64,000 bases of DNA from Gallionella sp. (GCA_023259035.1 JAHFRA010000002.1:62001-126000), one strand, 5' to 3'; positions 15,782-25,661 are shown, numbered from the stretch's first letter. The notes: generated by a model not told the origin, from the letters alone. Program-made: numbers and translations.

Positions 15782-16255
15782 ATGTCAAAAATGAACGAAG
15801 AGTTATCAAAAAAACTGCTTAATGATTTTCCCCAACTTTTTCGTAATCGCCACGAAACGTGCATGCAGCGCGGATTCGAGTGCGGCGATGGCTGGTTCGA
15901 TCTGATCTATAAGCTATCCCATGACATAGAGGCCGTAGCGCGTGAAATAGGCTTGCAACCCAACTCGCCTAAATGGCCCAAGTGCATGCAGGTCAAAGAG
16001 AAGCTTGGTGGAATTCGCTTTTACGTTTTTAATTTTCGAAATGAACGTATCCGTGCGCTCAAAGATTCCGCATACGAGCAGTCCTGCAAAACCTGCGTGT
16101 ATTGCGGCAAGCCCGGCGAGCCTATCACCGATGGCGCATTGTGCCCAGAACACGCCCGGCAAGTATCAATTGATCCAGATTTCCCGCCTCCATTTGAATA
16201 TGGTAAATGTGGCATTAGTGTAGCCGTTCCATCAGGAAGCCACACAACCCATTAG
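15782..16255 (+). CDS. Small Cys-rich protein, related to the one at 12724
   Basis: This 157-residue protein has a helical N-terminal half and the stretch MQVKEKLGGIRFY. A putative zinc site follows: CVYCG (Cys105, Cys108) and CPEH (Cys121, His124). The spacing matches the smaller protein at 12724. The C-terminal tail (DFPPPFEYG...) looks disordered. The start could also be the Met four codons downstream (MNEELSKK), since no clear ribosome-binding site favours the first. It ends immediately before the next gene, so the pair is likely co-transcribed. Function unknown. Confidence 0.65.
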   Translation: MSKMNEELSKKLLNDFPQLFRNRHETCMQRGFECGDGWFDLIYKLSHDIEAVAREIGLQPNSPKWPKCMQVKEKLGGIRFYVFNFRNERIRALKDSAYEQSCKTCVYCGKPGEPITDGALCPEHARQVSIDPDFPPPFEYGKCGISVAVPSGSHTTH

Positions 16256-16270
16256 ATGGATCGACGGCAA

Positions 16271-16639
16271 ATGACACAGGCGAAAGTCGGAATATTCTTT
16301 GTCGTGAACGGCGATCTGGTTTTCGATGCGGTGCCGCTCGAACAAGGCGAACTCTATGGCGACACGGTTGGCTTCAGTGGTCATTATGATTACTGGCAGG
16401 CGCTGGCTCCGAAAAATCCCACAGAGCAACTATTCAAAAGCCACGCCTACGACTATTTCCCACGCGGTCGGGTGGTCTATTTCAAGAAGACCGGCAGCTT
16501 CAGGCTTTATGCCGACCGCTGCATGAAGAAAGCCGACATCGAAAAAGTTGCAGCGGTGTTCCAATTACCAGCTTACCGATTGACGCGGGATGAACACTAC
16601 CAGTGTGCAAGCTGCAACTCTGGATACGTCGATATTTAG
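16271..16639 (+). CDS. Uncharacterised protein with a C-terminal CASC motif
   Basis: This protein of 122 residues starts MTQAKVGIFFVVNGDLVFDA. An upstream in-frame ATG at 16256 adds five residues. The N-terminal half has several predicted beta strands, and FPRGRVVYFKKTGSFRLYAD is a basic strand pair. The C-terminus ends CASCNSGYVDI. The last 34 codons are repeated with changes at 17104-17208, showing that a second copy once existed. I know no function. It directly follows the Cys-rich gene at 15782. Confidence 0.62.
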   Translation: MTQAKVGIFFVVNGDLVFDAVPLEQGELYGDTVGFSGHYDYWQALAPKNPTEQLFKSHAYDYFPRGRVVYFKKTGSFRLYADRCMKKADIEKVAAVFQLPAYRLTRDEHYQCASCNSGYVDI

Positions 16640-16719
16640 GCATAAGCTCCTCCCAGTGTTTTCCTTAGAGCCGCAACGTTTAAGGTAAGGGGCGTCGCTC
16701 GACAGCCCCGTTGGCCGTC

Positions 16720-16935
16720 TTAGTTAGGGAAATTCTTTCTTGTTATCTTTACGGTCGCATCACGTTCGTGATCGACTATGAAGACCTTTACATTAGCATC
16801 GCGCGCGTGATCGACAAGTTCACCGGGAGAAACTAGTTGCTGGTTTTTTTGTTGGCTATCGCGATCAACAAAAAAAACCTTGTGGTCGGCATCTCGGGCG
16901 TGATCAACAATAAAAACCTTCGCTTTTGCTGCCAT
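16720..16935 (-). CDS. Small protein with VDHxRDAxxKVFxVD repeats (DUF6150-like)
   Basis: This 71-residue protein starts MAAKAKVFIVDHARDA at 16935, behind an AAGGAG site. It consists of short repeats of the form KVFIVDHARDAD / KVFFVDRDSQQ / LVDHARDAN / KVFIVDHERDAT, each alternating a beta strand with a charged turn. This resembles the small DUF6150 family, whose role is unknown. It is the only minus-strand gene between 10.6 and 20 kb. A longer frame to 16986 lacks a ribosome-binding site. Confidence 0.6.
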   Translation of the reverse strand: MAAKAKVFIVDHARDADHKVFFVDRDSQQKNQQLVSPGELVDHARDANVKVFIVDHERDATVKITRKNFPN

Positions 16936-17103
16936 AAAATGCTCCTTTGTAATTGAGTTTAATTTAACAAAATTATCGCCAAACACCTACGTCAGAACAT
17001 TTTTAATAGTAAAAACGTAGAATTTTATGATGCCTAGTAATTTATTGAAGTGCAAGTTATTTTAAGCTCACGCTGTCATGCAAGAAATGCTTTACCTCAA
17101 ACC

Positions 17104-17208
17104 AACATCGAGAACGTTGCTGCGACGCTCCAATTGCCAGCTTATCGCTTGGGGCGGGATGAACACTACCAGTGCGCAAGCTGCAACGCGGAATACATCG
17201 ACATTTAG
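17104..17208 (+). pseudogene. 3' fragment of a paralogue of the gene at 16271
   Basis: Read from 17104, the frame gives NIENVAATLQLPAYRL then GRDEHYQCASCNAEYIDI and a stop. This matches the last 34 residues of the 16271 gene (DIEKVAAVFQLPAYRL / TRDEHYQCASCNSGYVDI) with several substitutions. Nothing upstream matches the rest of that gene. It is a truncated relic of a duplicated gene or of an older cassette. Confidence 0.75.
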
Positions 17209-17265
17209 GGTCAGGAACGTGGTAGTGTTAATTTTTGTTGGTAAACTCATAACAAGGAGGTATTA

Positions 17266-18201
17266 ATGAGAAAGCTTTCTGAATCATTCTTAAACGACTT
17301 GAAAGATATCGGTGGCTTGCTTCACCCAATACTCGAACGAGTAAAACAAGATCACACACTCATGATTGCTATCCGAGACAATTACATCAATATCTACTAT
17401 CGAGGTGGCAATCTCCTCATGATTAAGGAACAGGACAAAGGTTCTTACCAGTCATCTTTTGATCTTAACTATAATATTTTTGAAAAAAATATTCCTGATA
17501 CACCGAAAGTCATCAATAGCCAGGATGGTGCAAAAAAATGGGTTGAAGCATTCCCACATCTTAAGGAAATGATGGATTTTTATTTCTCTAAAAACAGCAA
17601 GCCAGAGCGAGAGTTTCAGCAGTTGGTGGCTCGTGAGAACAACTACTCGACCATCTCAAATGAAAGCGAATATTTCTTCCCAGATATTGAGTTTGCTGAT
17701 TCAGACCTTGGCGCTCGTTTCGATATGCTGGCAATACGCTGGCTTGCAACTAAACGTAAAAACGGCAGCACCTGTCAAGCGGCTTTCATTGAAATGAAAT
17801 ATGGAGATGGGGCACTTGGCGGTACCGCAGGATTAATTAAGCATATAAAAGATTTTGACGATTTGATTCGGGATAGTAAGCGCTACGCCACCTTACTGAA
17901 AACAATGGAAGCACAATTCAACCAGCTACTTGAACTTGGTTTATTAAAGTTTAACCAATGCAGCAATGGCACAAAAGTTAAACTGAATGCTGAAGATAAG
18001 CCGGAAGTAATTTTCCTTTTATCGAATCACAATCCGCGAAGCCCAAAACTAAAAACGATGCTCAACGATCCTGTTAATGACATTGACAAATATGGCTCGT
18101 CAGAGCACTTTGATCTAAGATTTTTCGTCTCCAGTTTTGCTGGATACGGATTTCACTCGGGCAACATGAGAACCTTGGATCAGTTTCGAGAATTATTGTG
18201 A
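17266..18201 (+). CDS. Predicted PD-(D/E)XK-superfamily nuclease
   Basis: I do not know a named family for this 311-residue protein. The centre carries a nuclease-like core: Glu117 in REFQQL, then FDMLAIRWL with Asp153, then AAFIEMKYG with Glu176 and Lys178. The D...ExK spacing on predicted strands fits the PD-(D/E)XK fold. The N-terminal 100 residues may be a substrate or partner domain. An AAGGAGGT ribosome-binding site lies seven bases before ATG. The gene is clearly AT-rich relative to its neighbours, suggesting transfer. Its stop overlaps the GTG start of the DUF2779 gene. Confidence 0.62.
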   Translation: MRKLSESFLNDLKDIGGLLHPILERVKQDHTLMIAIRDNYINIYYRGGNLLMIKEQDKGSYQSSFDLNYNIFEKNIPDTPKVINSQDGAKKWVEAFPHLKEMMDFYFSKNSKPEREFQQLVARENNYSTISNESEYFFPDIEFADSDLGARFDMLAIRWLATKRKNGSTCQAAFIEMKYGDGALGGTAGLIKHIKDFDDLIRDSKRYATLLKTMEAQFNQLLELGLLKFNQCSNGTKVKLNAEDKPEVIFLLSNHNPRSPKLKTMLNDPVNDIDKYGSSEHFDLRFFVSSFAGYGFHSGNMRTLDQFRELL

Positions 18202-19043
18202 GCTGTCCATATAGCCGAAAGAAACATTTAGATACACAGCCTGTAGGCCAGCTTGAATCCTATCCGCCTGAAATTTTGCCTGGCCGTAAGCTGGCTGCCA
18301 CTTTACGCTCAGAAGGCTATACCGACCTGCGCAAAGTGCCTGAAGAGCGCATGGTCAACCCGAGGCATCAGCTCGTCTGGCGCGCAGTAAAAAACGGACG
18401 GGCCGAGCTGAACCCGGAGGCCGGAAAGTTTATTGCCGCTCTCCCATACCCGCGCTATTACATCGACTTTGAAACCATCAGTCATGCCGTGCCGGTATGG
18501 GCAGGCATACGTCCCAATGCACCAGTGCCATTCCAGTGGTCATGCCATATCGAAACAGCCAAGGGAGTGATGGAGCATTGTGCATTTTTAGCCGACGGAA
18601 AAAGTGATCCGCGTCGGCCATTTGCTGAAAGCCTGATCGATGCAGTTGGCACTAACGGCCCGATCTTTGTTTATAACAACGCGGTTGAAGGAAATAGAAT
18701 GAAGGAGATTGCTGAGTATTACTCTGATCTCGCACCTGCGCTGCAAGTCGCCATTAGTCGCATCGTTGATTTGCTGCCGATTGCGCGCAAGCATTACTAT
18801 CATCCCGACATGGGGCGCTCATGGTCTATCAAGGATGTGCTACCGACGATTGCGCCAGACTTGACGTATGACAAAATGGAAGTTGCAGATGGCCGTATGG
18901 CACCGAAAGCTTTTGCCGAAATCATGCACCCCAAAACCTCGCCAAAAGATCGCCAGCGTTTAAAAGATGCGCTGCTGTCGTATTGCAAACTGGATACGCT
19001 GGCGATGGTGCGCATTGCACAATATTTTGAGGCTGGCGCTTGA
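18198..19043 (+). CDS. DUF2779 protein lacking its N-terminal nuclease domain
   Basis: This 281-residue protein carries the DUF2779 domain, an RNase H-fold region predicted to be a 3'-5' exonuclease: PRYYIDFETI (Asp90, Glu92), FVYNNAVEGNRM and YCKLDTLAM. Full-length DUF2779 proteins are roughly 500 residues and begin with a RecB/Cas4-like domain ending in a Cys-Pro motif. Here the protein starts at that point (SCPYSRKK). The GTG start lies inside the upstream stop codon. It may be a deletion derivative now translated by coupling, or a split gene working with the upstream nuclease. Confidence 0.72.
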   Translation: MSCPYSRKKHLDTQPVGQLESYPPEILPGRKLAATLRSEGYTDLRKVPEERMVNPRHQLVWRAVKNGRAELNPEAGKFIAALPYPRYYIDFETISHAVPVWAGIRPNAPVPFQWSCHIETAKGVMEHCAFLADGKSDPRRPFAESLIDAVGTNGPIFVYNNAVEGNRMKEIAEYYSDLAPALQVAISRIVDLLPIARKHYYHPDMGRSWSIKDVLPTIAPDLTYDKMEVADGRMAPKAFAEIMHPKTSPKDRQRLKDALLSYCKLDTLAMVRIAQYFEAGA

Positions 19044-19963
19044 ACATCCAAGGCCAGACTGTTCCTGTTGAAAAATTAGTCGTTGCCGTTTCATCGCGCG
19101 CCTTATTCGATCTGGATGAAAGCCATGCCATATTCGAAAATGAGGGAGTGGACGCGTATTGTCGCCACCAGGTCGAACTTGAGGAGGTGCCACTCGCTCC
19201 GGGAGTGGCGATCAGCTTGGTAAAAAAACTACTGGCGCTCAACGAGCGCGCTCCGGCGAATCCGTGCGTGTAAGTGATCCTGCTATCGCGCAACAGCGCG
19301 GACACCGGGCTGCGCATCTTCAATTCCATCCAGCATCATCAACTCGATATCGGACGTGCTGCGTTCACAAGGGGCGAGAGCACGCACCCTTACATTTCAG
19401 CGTTCGGCGCACATTTATTTCTTTCTGCCGAACCCGATGATGTGCGCAAGGCGCTGGAAGCCGGATTTGCCGCCGCAACGATTTTGCCTTCAGTTTCGAT
19501 ACCCTCAACAGGCAGGGACAAACCTTTGCAGTTGCGCATCGCTTTCGACGGCGATGCGGTGCTGTTCTCGGATGAGGCGGAGCGAATTTATAAGCAGGAT
19601 GGGCTGGATGCTTTTCATAGTAACGAAGCGATGACAACCAAGCGGCCTTTACCGGGCGGCCCGTTCAAGAATTTCCTCGCCATGCTGCACCGGATTCAAC
19701 TGGATTATTCAGAAGATACCTCACCCATCCGCACGGCACTCATTACGGCACGCGGCGCACCCGCTCACGAGCGTGTCATCCGCACATTACGTGCATGGAG
19801 CATCCGTATTGATGAAGCTCTCTTTCTGGGTGGTAAAGATAAAGGCGAATTCCTGAAGGCGTTCGGGGCGGATATTTTCTTCGACGACCAACAGAAACAT
19901 TGCGAATCCGCGCGCCAGCATGTTGCCACTGGTCATGTGCCGCATGGGGTGGCGAACGAATAG
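19040..19963 (+). pseudogene. 5'-nucleotidase gene interrupted by an in-frame stop
   Basis: The reading frame encodes a cytosolic 5'-nucleotidase of the roughly 300-residue family: LVVAVSSRALFDLDESHA early, LLSRNSADTGLRIFNS in the middle, then LRIAFDGDAVLFSDEAE, HERVIRTLRAW and ATGHVPHGVAN at the end. A single TAA at 19271-19273 splits it after NPCV, and the family resemblance resumes in the next codon (GTG, VILLSRN). Frame and length are otherwise intact. The upstream start is a TTG overlapping the DUF2779 stop. Translation could restart at the GTG, but the first fragment holds the conserved N-terminus, so loss of function is likelier. Confidence 0.75.
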
Positions 19964-20082
19964 ACGGGCACTGACAATCTTCTGTTTCTGACACTGGACA
20001 GCCGTTCACGAATTACAACTTTACGGCGATGTAATTTCGAAACTTACGCTCAATTCGTGTTGCTTCGAAAATCGCGCTTAAA

Positions 20083-21465
20083 TTAATAACTGCCGGAAGC
20101 CAGATTGTCGAAGCGCGTGTATTCGCCGCGGAACGCCAGCTCGACTTTGCCGATCGGGCCGTTACGCTGTTTGGCGACGATGATTTCGGCTTTGCCTTTA
20201 TCGGGTGAATCGCTGTTATAAACTTCGTCGCGGTAGATGAACAGGATCAGGTCGGCATCCTGTTCTATCGCGCCGGATTCGCGCAAATCCGACATCACCG
20301 GGCGCTTGTTGGGGCGTTGCTCAAGACTGCGATTCAACTGTGACAGCGCGACCACCGGCACATGCAACTCTTTCGCCAACGACTTCAAGGAACGAGAAAT
20401 TTCCGAGATTTCCGTGGCGCGGTTCTCGCTGGCTTTGCCCGCGTTCGAGCTCATCAATTGTATGTAGTCCACCACGATCAGGCCAAGCCCGCCATTCTGG
20501 CGGTGCAAGCGGCGCGACCGGGCGCGCACCTCCAGAACGGACAGCGCGGCGCTTTCGTCGATGTGGATCGGTGCGTCATTGAGTTTGCCGAGCGCGTGGG
20601 TCAAGCGTCCCCAATCGTCATCCTGCAAACGTCCGGTACGCAAATCGTGCTGGTTGAGTTTGCCCACCGAGCCGAGCATACGCATCGCCAGTTGCGACGC
20701 GCCCATTTCCATGCTGAAAATCGCCACCGGCAGCTTGCTGTCCAACGCAACGTTCTCGGCGATATTGACGGAGAAGGCGGTCTTGCCCATGCTCGGTCTC
20801 CCCGCCACGATAATCAGCTCACCGGCCTGCAAACCGGAAGTCATGCGGTCCAGGTCGGTGAAACCGGTGGCCGTGCCGGTCACATCGTTTTGATTGTCGC
20901 GCCCATACAGCGTCTCGATGCGCTCCACCACCTGGATCAGCAGCGGCGGCATGGCCATGAACCCCTGCTTGCCGCGCGAACCCGCCTCGGCAATCTCAAA
21001 CACCTTGCCTTCCGCCTCATCGAGCAACTGCGCGGCATCGCGCCCGGTCGGGTTGTAGGCACTGCTGGCGATATCGGTGCCGACTTCCACCAGTTTGCGC
21101 ATGATGGAACGCTCGCGCACGATTTCACCGTAACGGCGGACGTTGGCTGCCGAAGGCACGTTCTGCGCCAGGCTGCCCAGATAAGCCAAGCCCCCCACCT
21201 TATCCAATTCACCAGCGATCTCCAGCGCTTCGGCGACGGTGATCACATCCACCGGTTTCGCCTGTTCGCTCAGGCGCACGATTTGACGATAAATCAGGCG
21301 GTGCTCATTTCGATAAAAATCGCCATCGGTGACCAGATCAACAATCTTGTCCAGCGCACTGGATTCAAGCAGTAAACCGCCCAATACCGATTGCTCTGCT
21401 TCCACCGAATGGGGCGGCAATTTGATCTGATCGAGTTGCGCGTCTGAGTTGGAAAAATTTTGCAT
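20083..21465 (-). CDS. dnaB: Replicative DNA helicase DnaB
   Basis: This protein of about 460 residues has the DnaB N-terminal helicase-loader domain (PPHSVEAEQSVLGGLLLES) and the RecA-like ATPase domain with Walker A AGRPSMGKTAF. Other conserved segments are VVDYIQLM, VALSQLNRSLEQRPNKRP and DLRESGAIEQDADLI. It unwinds DNA at the replication fork. I chose the Met of MQNFSNSDAQ at 21465; an upstream Met (21495) would add ten residues. It lies downstream of rpsF-priB-rpsR-rplI, the usual order, but a strong terminator and 497 bases separate it from rplI, so it probably has its own promoter. Confidence 0.95.
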   Translation of the reverse strand: MQNFSNSDAQLDQIKLPPHSVEAEQSVLGGLLLESSALDKIVDLVTDGDFYRNEHRLIYRQIVRLSEQAKPVDVITVAEALEIAGELDKVGGLAYLGSLAQNVPSAANVRRYGEIVRERSIMRKLVEVGTDIASSAYNPTGRDAAQLLDEAEGKVFEIAEAGSRGKQGFMAMPPLLIQVVERIETLYGRDNQNDVTGTATGFTDLDRMTSGLQAGELIIVAGRPSMGKTAFSVNIAENVALDSKLPVAIFSMEMGASQLAMRMLGSVGKLNQHDLRTGRLQDDDWGRLTHALGKLNDAPIHIDESAALSVLEVRARSRRLHRQNGGLGLIVVDYIQLMSSNAGKASENRATEISEISRSLKSLAKELHVPVVALSQLNRSLEQRPNKRPVMSDLRESGAIEQDADLILFIYRDEVYNSDSPDKGKAEIIVAKQRNGPIGKVELAFRGEYTRFDNLASGSY

Positions 21466-21650
21466 TTGATTAAACCGATGATTAGCGATAAACATGGAAC
21501 TCGCGTAGCGATTCGTTCGTCCCTTCTCCCTCCGGGGATGGCTAGGGTGGGGGAACGGGCAAAGCGTGTTTCTTCTAATAGGGCGGCATATCTGCCATGC
21601 CCGTTAAGCGAACGACATTTTACCTTGTTGCACAAAAATGTAGGGGCGAG

Positions 21651-21700
21651 ATTAACCAGCCACTTGGTTGTCGTTCTTTGACAACCAAGTGGCATGGCTA
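21651..21700. repeat. Dispersed hairpin repeat, copy A
   Basis: ATTAACCAGCCACTTGGTTG is followed by a short loop and GACAACCAAGTGGCATGGCT. The stem CCACTTGGTTGTC / GACAACCAAGTGG is perfect over 13 pairs. Related copies occur at 25586, 35669 (opposite strand), 38473 and 52236, always between genes. Confidence 0.7.
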
Positions 21701-21908
21701 AGCAACGCAACCTGCCGCCACAAAAACAAAATATGCCTCTATACAAAACGCAGCTTGCTTGGTTGTTTCCCCCCATTGAAACGGGGGGCAGGGGGATTTT
21801 CACTGGCATCATGTGTGGCAGACAATCAAATCCCCCTCAATCCCCCTTTTTCAAAGGGGGAGGTATCGTTAATAGGCACACCGGGTCTTGCTGTGCCAAG
21901 AGGCATAA

Positions 21909-21938
21909 AAGCAAAAAGGACTGTCTCCAGTCCTTTTT
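21909..21938 (-). terminator. Rho-independent terminator after rplI
   Basis: The arms AAAAAGGACTG (21913-21923) and CAGTCCTTTTT (21928-21938) pair perfectly around a four-base loop. On the minus strand the stem runs into TTTTTGCTTTTAT. It ends the rpsF-priB-rpsR-rplI transcript before dnaB. A-rich arms make it potentially bidirectional. Confidence 0.85.
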
Positions 21939-21962
21939 GTGTCGCCTTGTTGCTACGCCGAA

Positions 21963-22412
21963 TTACTGTTCGCCGAGCACCGAAACGGTGATATCCACCA
22001 CCACATCGGTATGCAGCGCGATGCTAAGGTGATGATCGCCGATTTGCTTGAGATGGCCGGTCGGCATGCGCACTTGCGCCTTCTCCACCTCAAAGCCCTG
22101 CGCCGCCATCGCTGCGACAATATCGGCATTGGTGACAGAACCGAACAGCTTGCCGTCCACACCGGCCTTTTGCACGATCTGCACCGTCAAACCAGCCAAC
22201 TTCTCACCGCGCGCCTGTGCTTCAGCCAGCTTGACCTTGTCAGCGGCTTCGATCTCGGCGCGGCGCGCTTCAAATTCGGCCATGTTGGTTGCGGTCGCGC
22301 GCTTGGCTTTGCCTTGCGGTATTAAAAAATTGCGAGCAAAACCATTCTTGACCTTGACAACATCACCCAATTGACCGACGTTGGTCACTTTTTCCATCAA
22401 AATTATTTGCAT
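21963..22412 (-). CDS. rplI: 50S ribosomal protein L9
   Basis: This 149-residue protein starts [20 protein letters not shown], the conserved L9 N-terminal domain that binds 23S rRNA domain [16 protein letters not shown] is the family signature, followed by the long central helix (about residues 41-75) and a C-terminal domain. Length is the normal one for L9. It lies 11 bases after rpsR in the order rpsF-priB-rpsR-rplI and is closed by a strong terminator. Confidence 0.97.
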   Translation of the reverse strand: MQIILMEKVTNVGQLGDVVKVKNGFARNFLIPQGKAKRATATNMAEFEARRAEIEAADKVKLAEAQARGEKLAGLTVQIVQKAGVDGKLFGSVTNADIVAAMAAQGFEVEKAQVRMPTGHLKQIGDHHLSIALHTDVVVDITVSVLGEQ

Positions 22413-22423
22413 GTCCGGGCTCC

Positions 22424-22696
22424 TTAGTGCAGATCAGTGTAAGGCATCAAAGCCAGGAAGCGCGCGCGTTTCACGGCGGTGCTTAATTGGCGCTGATAGC
22501 GTGTCTTGGTGCCGGTGATGCGAGCCGGGATCAACTTGCCGTTTTCGGAGATGAATTCCTTGAGGATATTCACATCCTTGTAATCCACTTCGGCGATCTT
22601 CTCGACTGTGAAGCGGCAGAACTTGCGGCGCTTGAACAGATTATTGCGGGAAGAACGCTTGTTCTTGTCATCTTTCTTTTTGTCTGGACGGGCCAT
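22424..22696 (-). CDS. rpsR: 30S ribosomal protein S18
   Basis: This 90-residue protein has a basic N-terminal tail ([18 protein letters not shown]) and the conserved core [41 protein letters not shown]18 binds 16S rRNA as a heterodimer with S6, encoded two genes upstream. The charged tail is a little longer than the E. coli protein (75 residues). It follows priB by nine bases and precedes rplI. Confidence 0.96.
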   Translation of the reverse strand: MARPDKKKDDKNKRSSRNNLFKRRKFCRFTVEKIAEVDYKDVNILKEFISENGKLIPARITGTKTRYQRQLSTAVKRARFLALMPYTDLH

Positions 22697-22705
22697 GATA
22701 TTTCC

Positions 22706-23002
22706 TTATTCCAAAATTATGTCGTTGATATGCAAAACCAGTTGCCGGCTGCGAATACTTTGCTGAGCCAAGAAGCCACGCACTTTGACGGTTTGTCCTA
22801 CCGCAAACTGGGCAACCTTATCGGCCACCTCGGCAAACGCCAGCGCATTCACTTCACACCGCACCTGCCGTAAACCATTTGCTTCAGACTGCTGCGAGAT
22901 ATGGCTTAATGTCAGCTCCACTCTCGCCACCCCAGCCGGGGTATACCGCAAACTTTCCAGTGCGATTAACTCGCCGCTAATGACAACCTGATTACGCGCC
23001 AA
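22706..23002 (-). CDS. priB: Primosomal replication protein N (PriB)
   Basis: PriB is a single OB-fold protein of about 100 residues that helps restart stalled forks with PriA. The conserved part begins RNQVVISGELIALESLRYTP and ends LVLHINDIILE. Only a non-ATG start fits that length. I suggest TTG at 23002 (LARNQ), eleven bases after the rpsF stop and giving 98 residues. A frame extends back to 23071 inside rpsF, but its extra residues are not PriB-like. The start therefore remains uncertain. Position between rpsF and rpsR is typical of beta- and gammaproteobacteria. Confidence 0.85.
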   Translation of the reverse strand: MARNQVVISGELIALESLRYTPAGVARVELTLSHISQQSEANGLRQVRCEVNALAFAEVADKVAQFAVGQTVKVRGFLAQQSIRSRQLVLHINDIILE

Positions 23003-23012
23003 TTGCCAATGA

Positions 23013-23423
23013 TTAAACGGGTGCGGCAGCCACTTCAGCCGTTGCTGCTGGCGCAGCCGCCGATGGAGCATAACTGGCGCCGTCGTTCGACACGGAGCGG
23101 GATTTCTCTTCCTTCATCATCGCTGACGGTTCGATAATGGCAGCCTTGGTCTTGACAGTCAGATGACGCAACACGGCATCATTGAAGCGGAACGCATGTT
23201 CCAGCTCTTCCAGCGTTTCCTGGTTGCATTCGATATTCATCAGCACATAGTGTGCCTTGTGAATTTTTTGGATCGGGTAAGCCAACTGGCGGCGTCCCCA
23301 GTCTTCCAGACGGTGGATTTGACCGCCCTTGGAAGTGACCAGCGTGCGATAACGCTCGATCATCGCGGGCACTTGCTCGCTCTGATCGGGATGCACGATA
23401 AACACGATTTCGTAATGTCGCAT
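23013..23423 (-). CDS. rpsF: 30S ribosomal protein S6
   Basis: This 136-residue protein starts [20 protein letters not shown]. The S6 core (about residues 1-95) includes [20 protein letters not shown] and HYVLMNIEC. After residue 105 it has a low-complexity Ala/Pro tail ([16 protein letters not shown]), longer than in most relatives. S6 pairs with S18 on the small subunit. It is the first gene of the operon. An AAGGAG site precedes the ATG, and the leader carries a hairpin resembling the S6-S18 autoregulatory motif. Confidence 0.96.
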   Translation of the reverse strand: MRHYEIVFIVHPDQSEQVPAMIERYRTLVTSKGGQIHRLEDWGRRQLAYPIQKIHKAHYVLMNIECNQETLEELEHAFRFNDAVLRHLTVKTKAAIIEPSAMMKEEKSRSVSNDGASYAPSAAAPAATAEVAAAPV

Positions 23424-23446
23424 TAAATCTCCTTGTGGTTATTAAA

Positions 23447-23473
23447 GCCCCCCGCTATGCGAAGCGGTGGGGC
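23447..23473 (-). promoter_or_regulatory. Leader hairpin of rpsF, possible S6-S18 autoregulatory element
   Basis: On the minus strand GCCCC-A-CCGC (23473-23464) pairs with GCGG-GGGGC (23455-23447) around the loop TTCGCATA. It lies 24 bases before the rpsF start. A bulged or offset CCG next to a GC-rich stem is the feature described for leaders bound by the S6:S18 complex. The match is by eye. Confidence 0.45.
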
Positions 23474-23513
23474 AAGGTATGTGAAACCACACATCAGTCT
23501 CACGGGGGCGCGC

Positions 23514-23541
23514 ATTATAGCGAAATGAGCTTATGCGTCAA
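23514..23541 (-). promoter_or_regulatory. Sigma-70 promoter of the rpsF operon
   Basis: TTGACG (23541-23536) is followed by 16 bases and a perfect TATAAT (23519-23514). Transcription would begin near 23507, giving a leader of about 84 bases that contains the hairpin described above. This is among the clearest promoters in the window. Confidence 0.75.
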
Positions 23542-23680
23542 GGGGTTTGATGGCTCGCCATGCACATGGATAGCGCATGTGTCACCGTGCTTGCCGCGTG
23601 GTCGGCAGTGAAACGCAAAATTCAGGAAATCGCCTGTTAGCCATGCCGGCTCATTTAGCTATGCTGCTATCATATATGCC

Positions 23681-25546
<1,866 letters not shown>

Positions 25547-25572
25547 CTCTCCGTTGGAAAAAGCCCGTCTGC

Positions 25573-25661
25573 ATCGTTCCCACGGATAACCAGCGACTTG
25601 GTTGTCGTCTTCGGACAACCTAGTCGAATGGCTAGTCGTTTTATCAGACCGTGGGAACGAT
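25573..25661. repeat. Dispersed hairpin repeat, copy B, inside a 13-bp inverted repeat
   Basis: Outer arms ATCGTTCCCACGG (25573-25585) and CCGTGGGAACGAT (25649-25661) pair perfectly. Inside lies a member of the dispersed family: TAACCAGCGACTTGG, stem GGTTGTC / GACAACC, then CCTAGTCGAATGGCTAGT. It follows yheS and could act as a terminator or be a small mobile repeat. Confidence 0.7.

Larger units (their letters stand above)
21466..21962. other. Intergenic region between rplI and dnaB, rich in repeats
   Basis: No gene is supported here. The 497 bases contain the rplI terminator (21909-21938), a hairpin of C and G runs (CCCCCTTTTTCAAAGGGGG, 21842-21860, preceded by related copies near 21775 and 21830), and one copy of a dispersed hairpin repeat at 21651-21700. 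The CCCCTCAATCCCCC motif is of a type often seen in small non-coding repeats. Confidence 0.6.

Noticed and set aside
11698-17265. Integron-like array of single-gene cassettes
   Set aside because: The same-strand small genes look cassette-like, but the gaps show no paired GTTRRRY and RYYYAAC core sites and no integrase gene is present.
20362-21375. 337-codon frame antisense to dnaB
   Set aside because: DnaB is certain on the other strand and the antisense product is His/Arg-rich filler typical of shadow frames.
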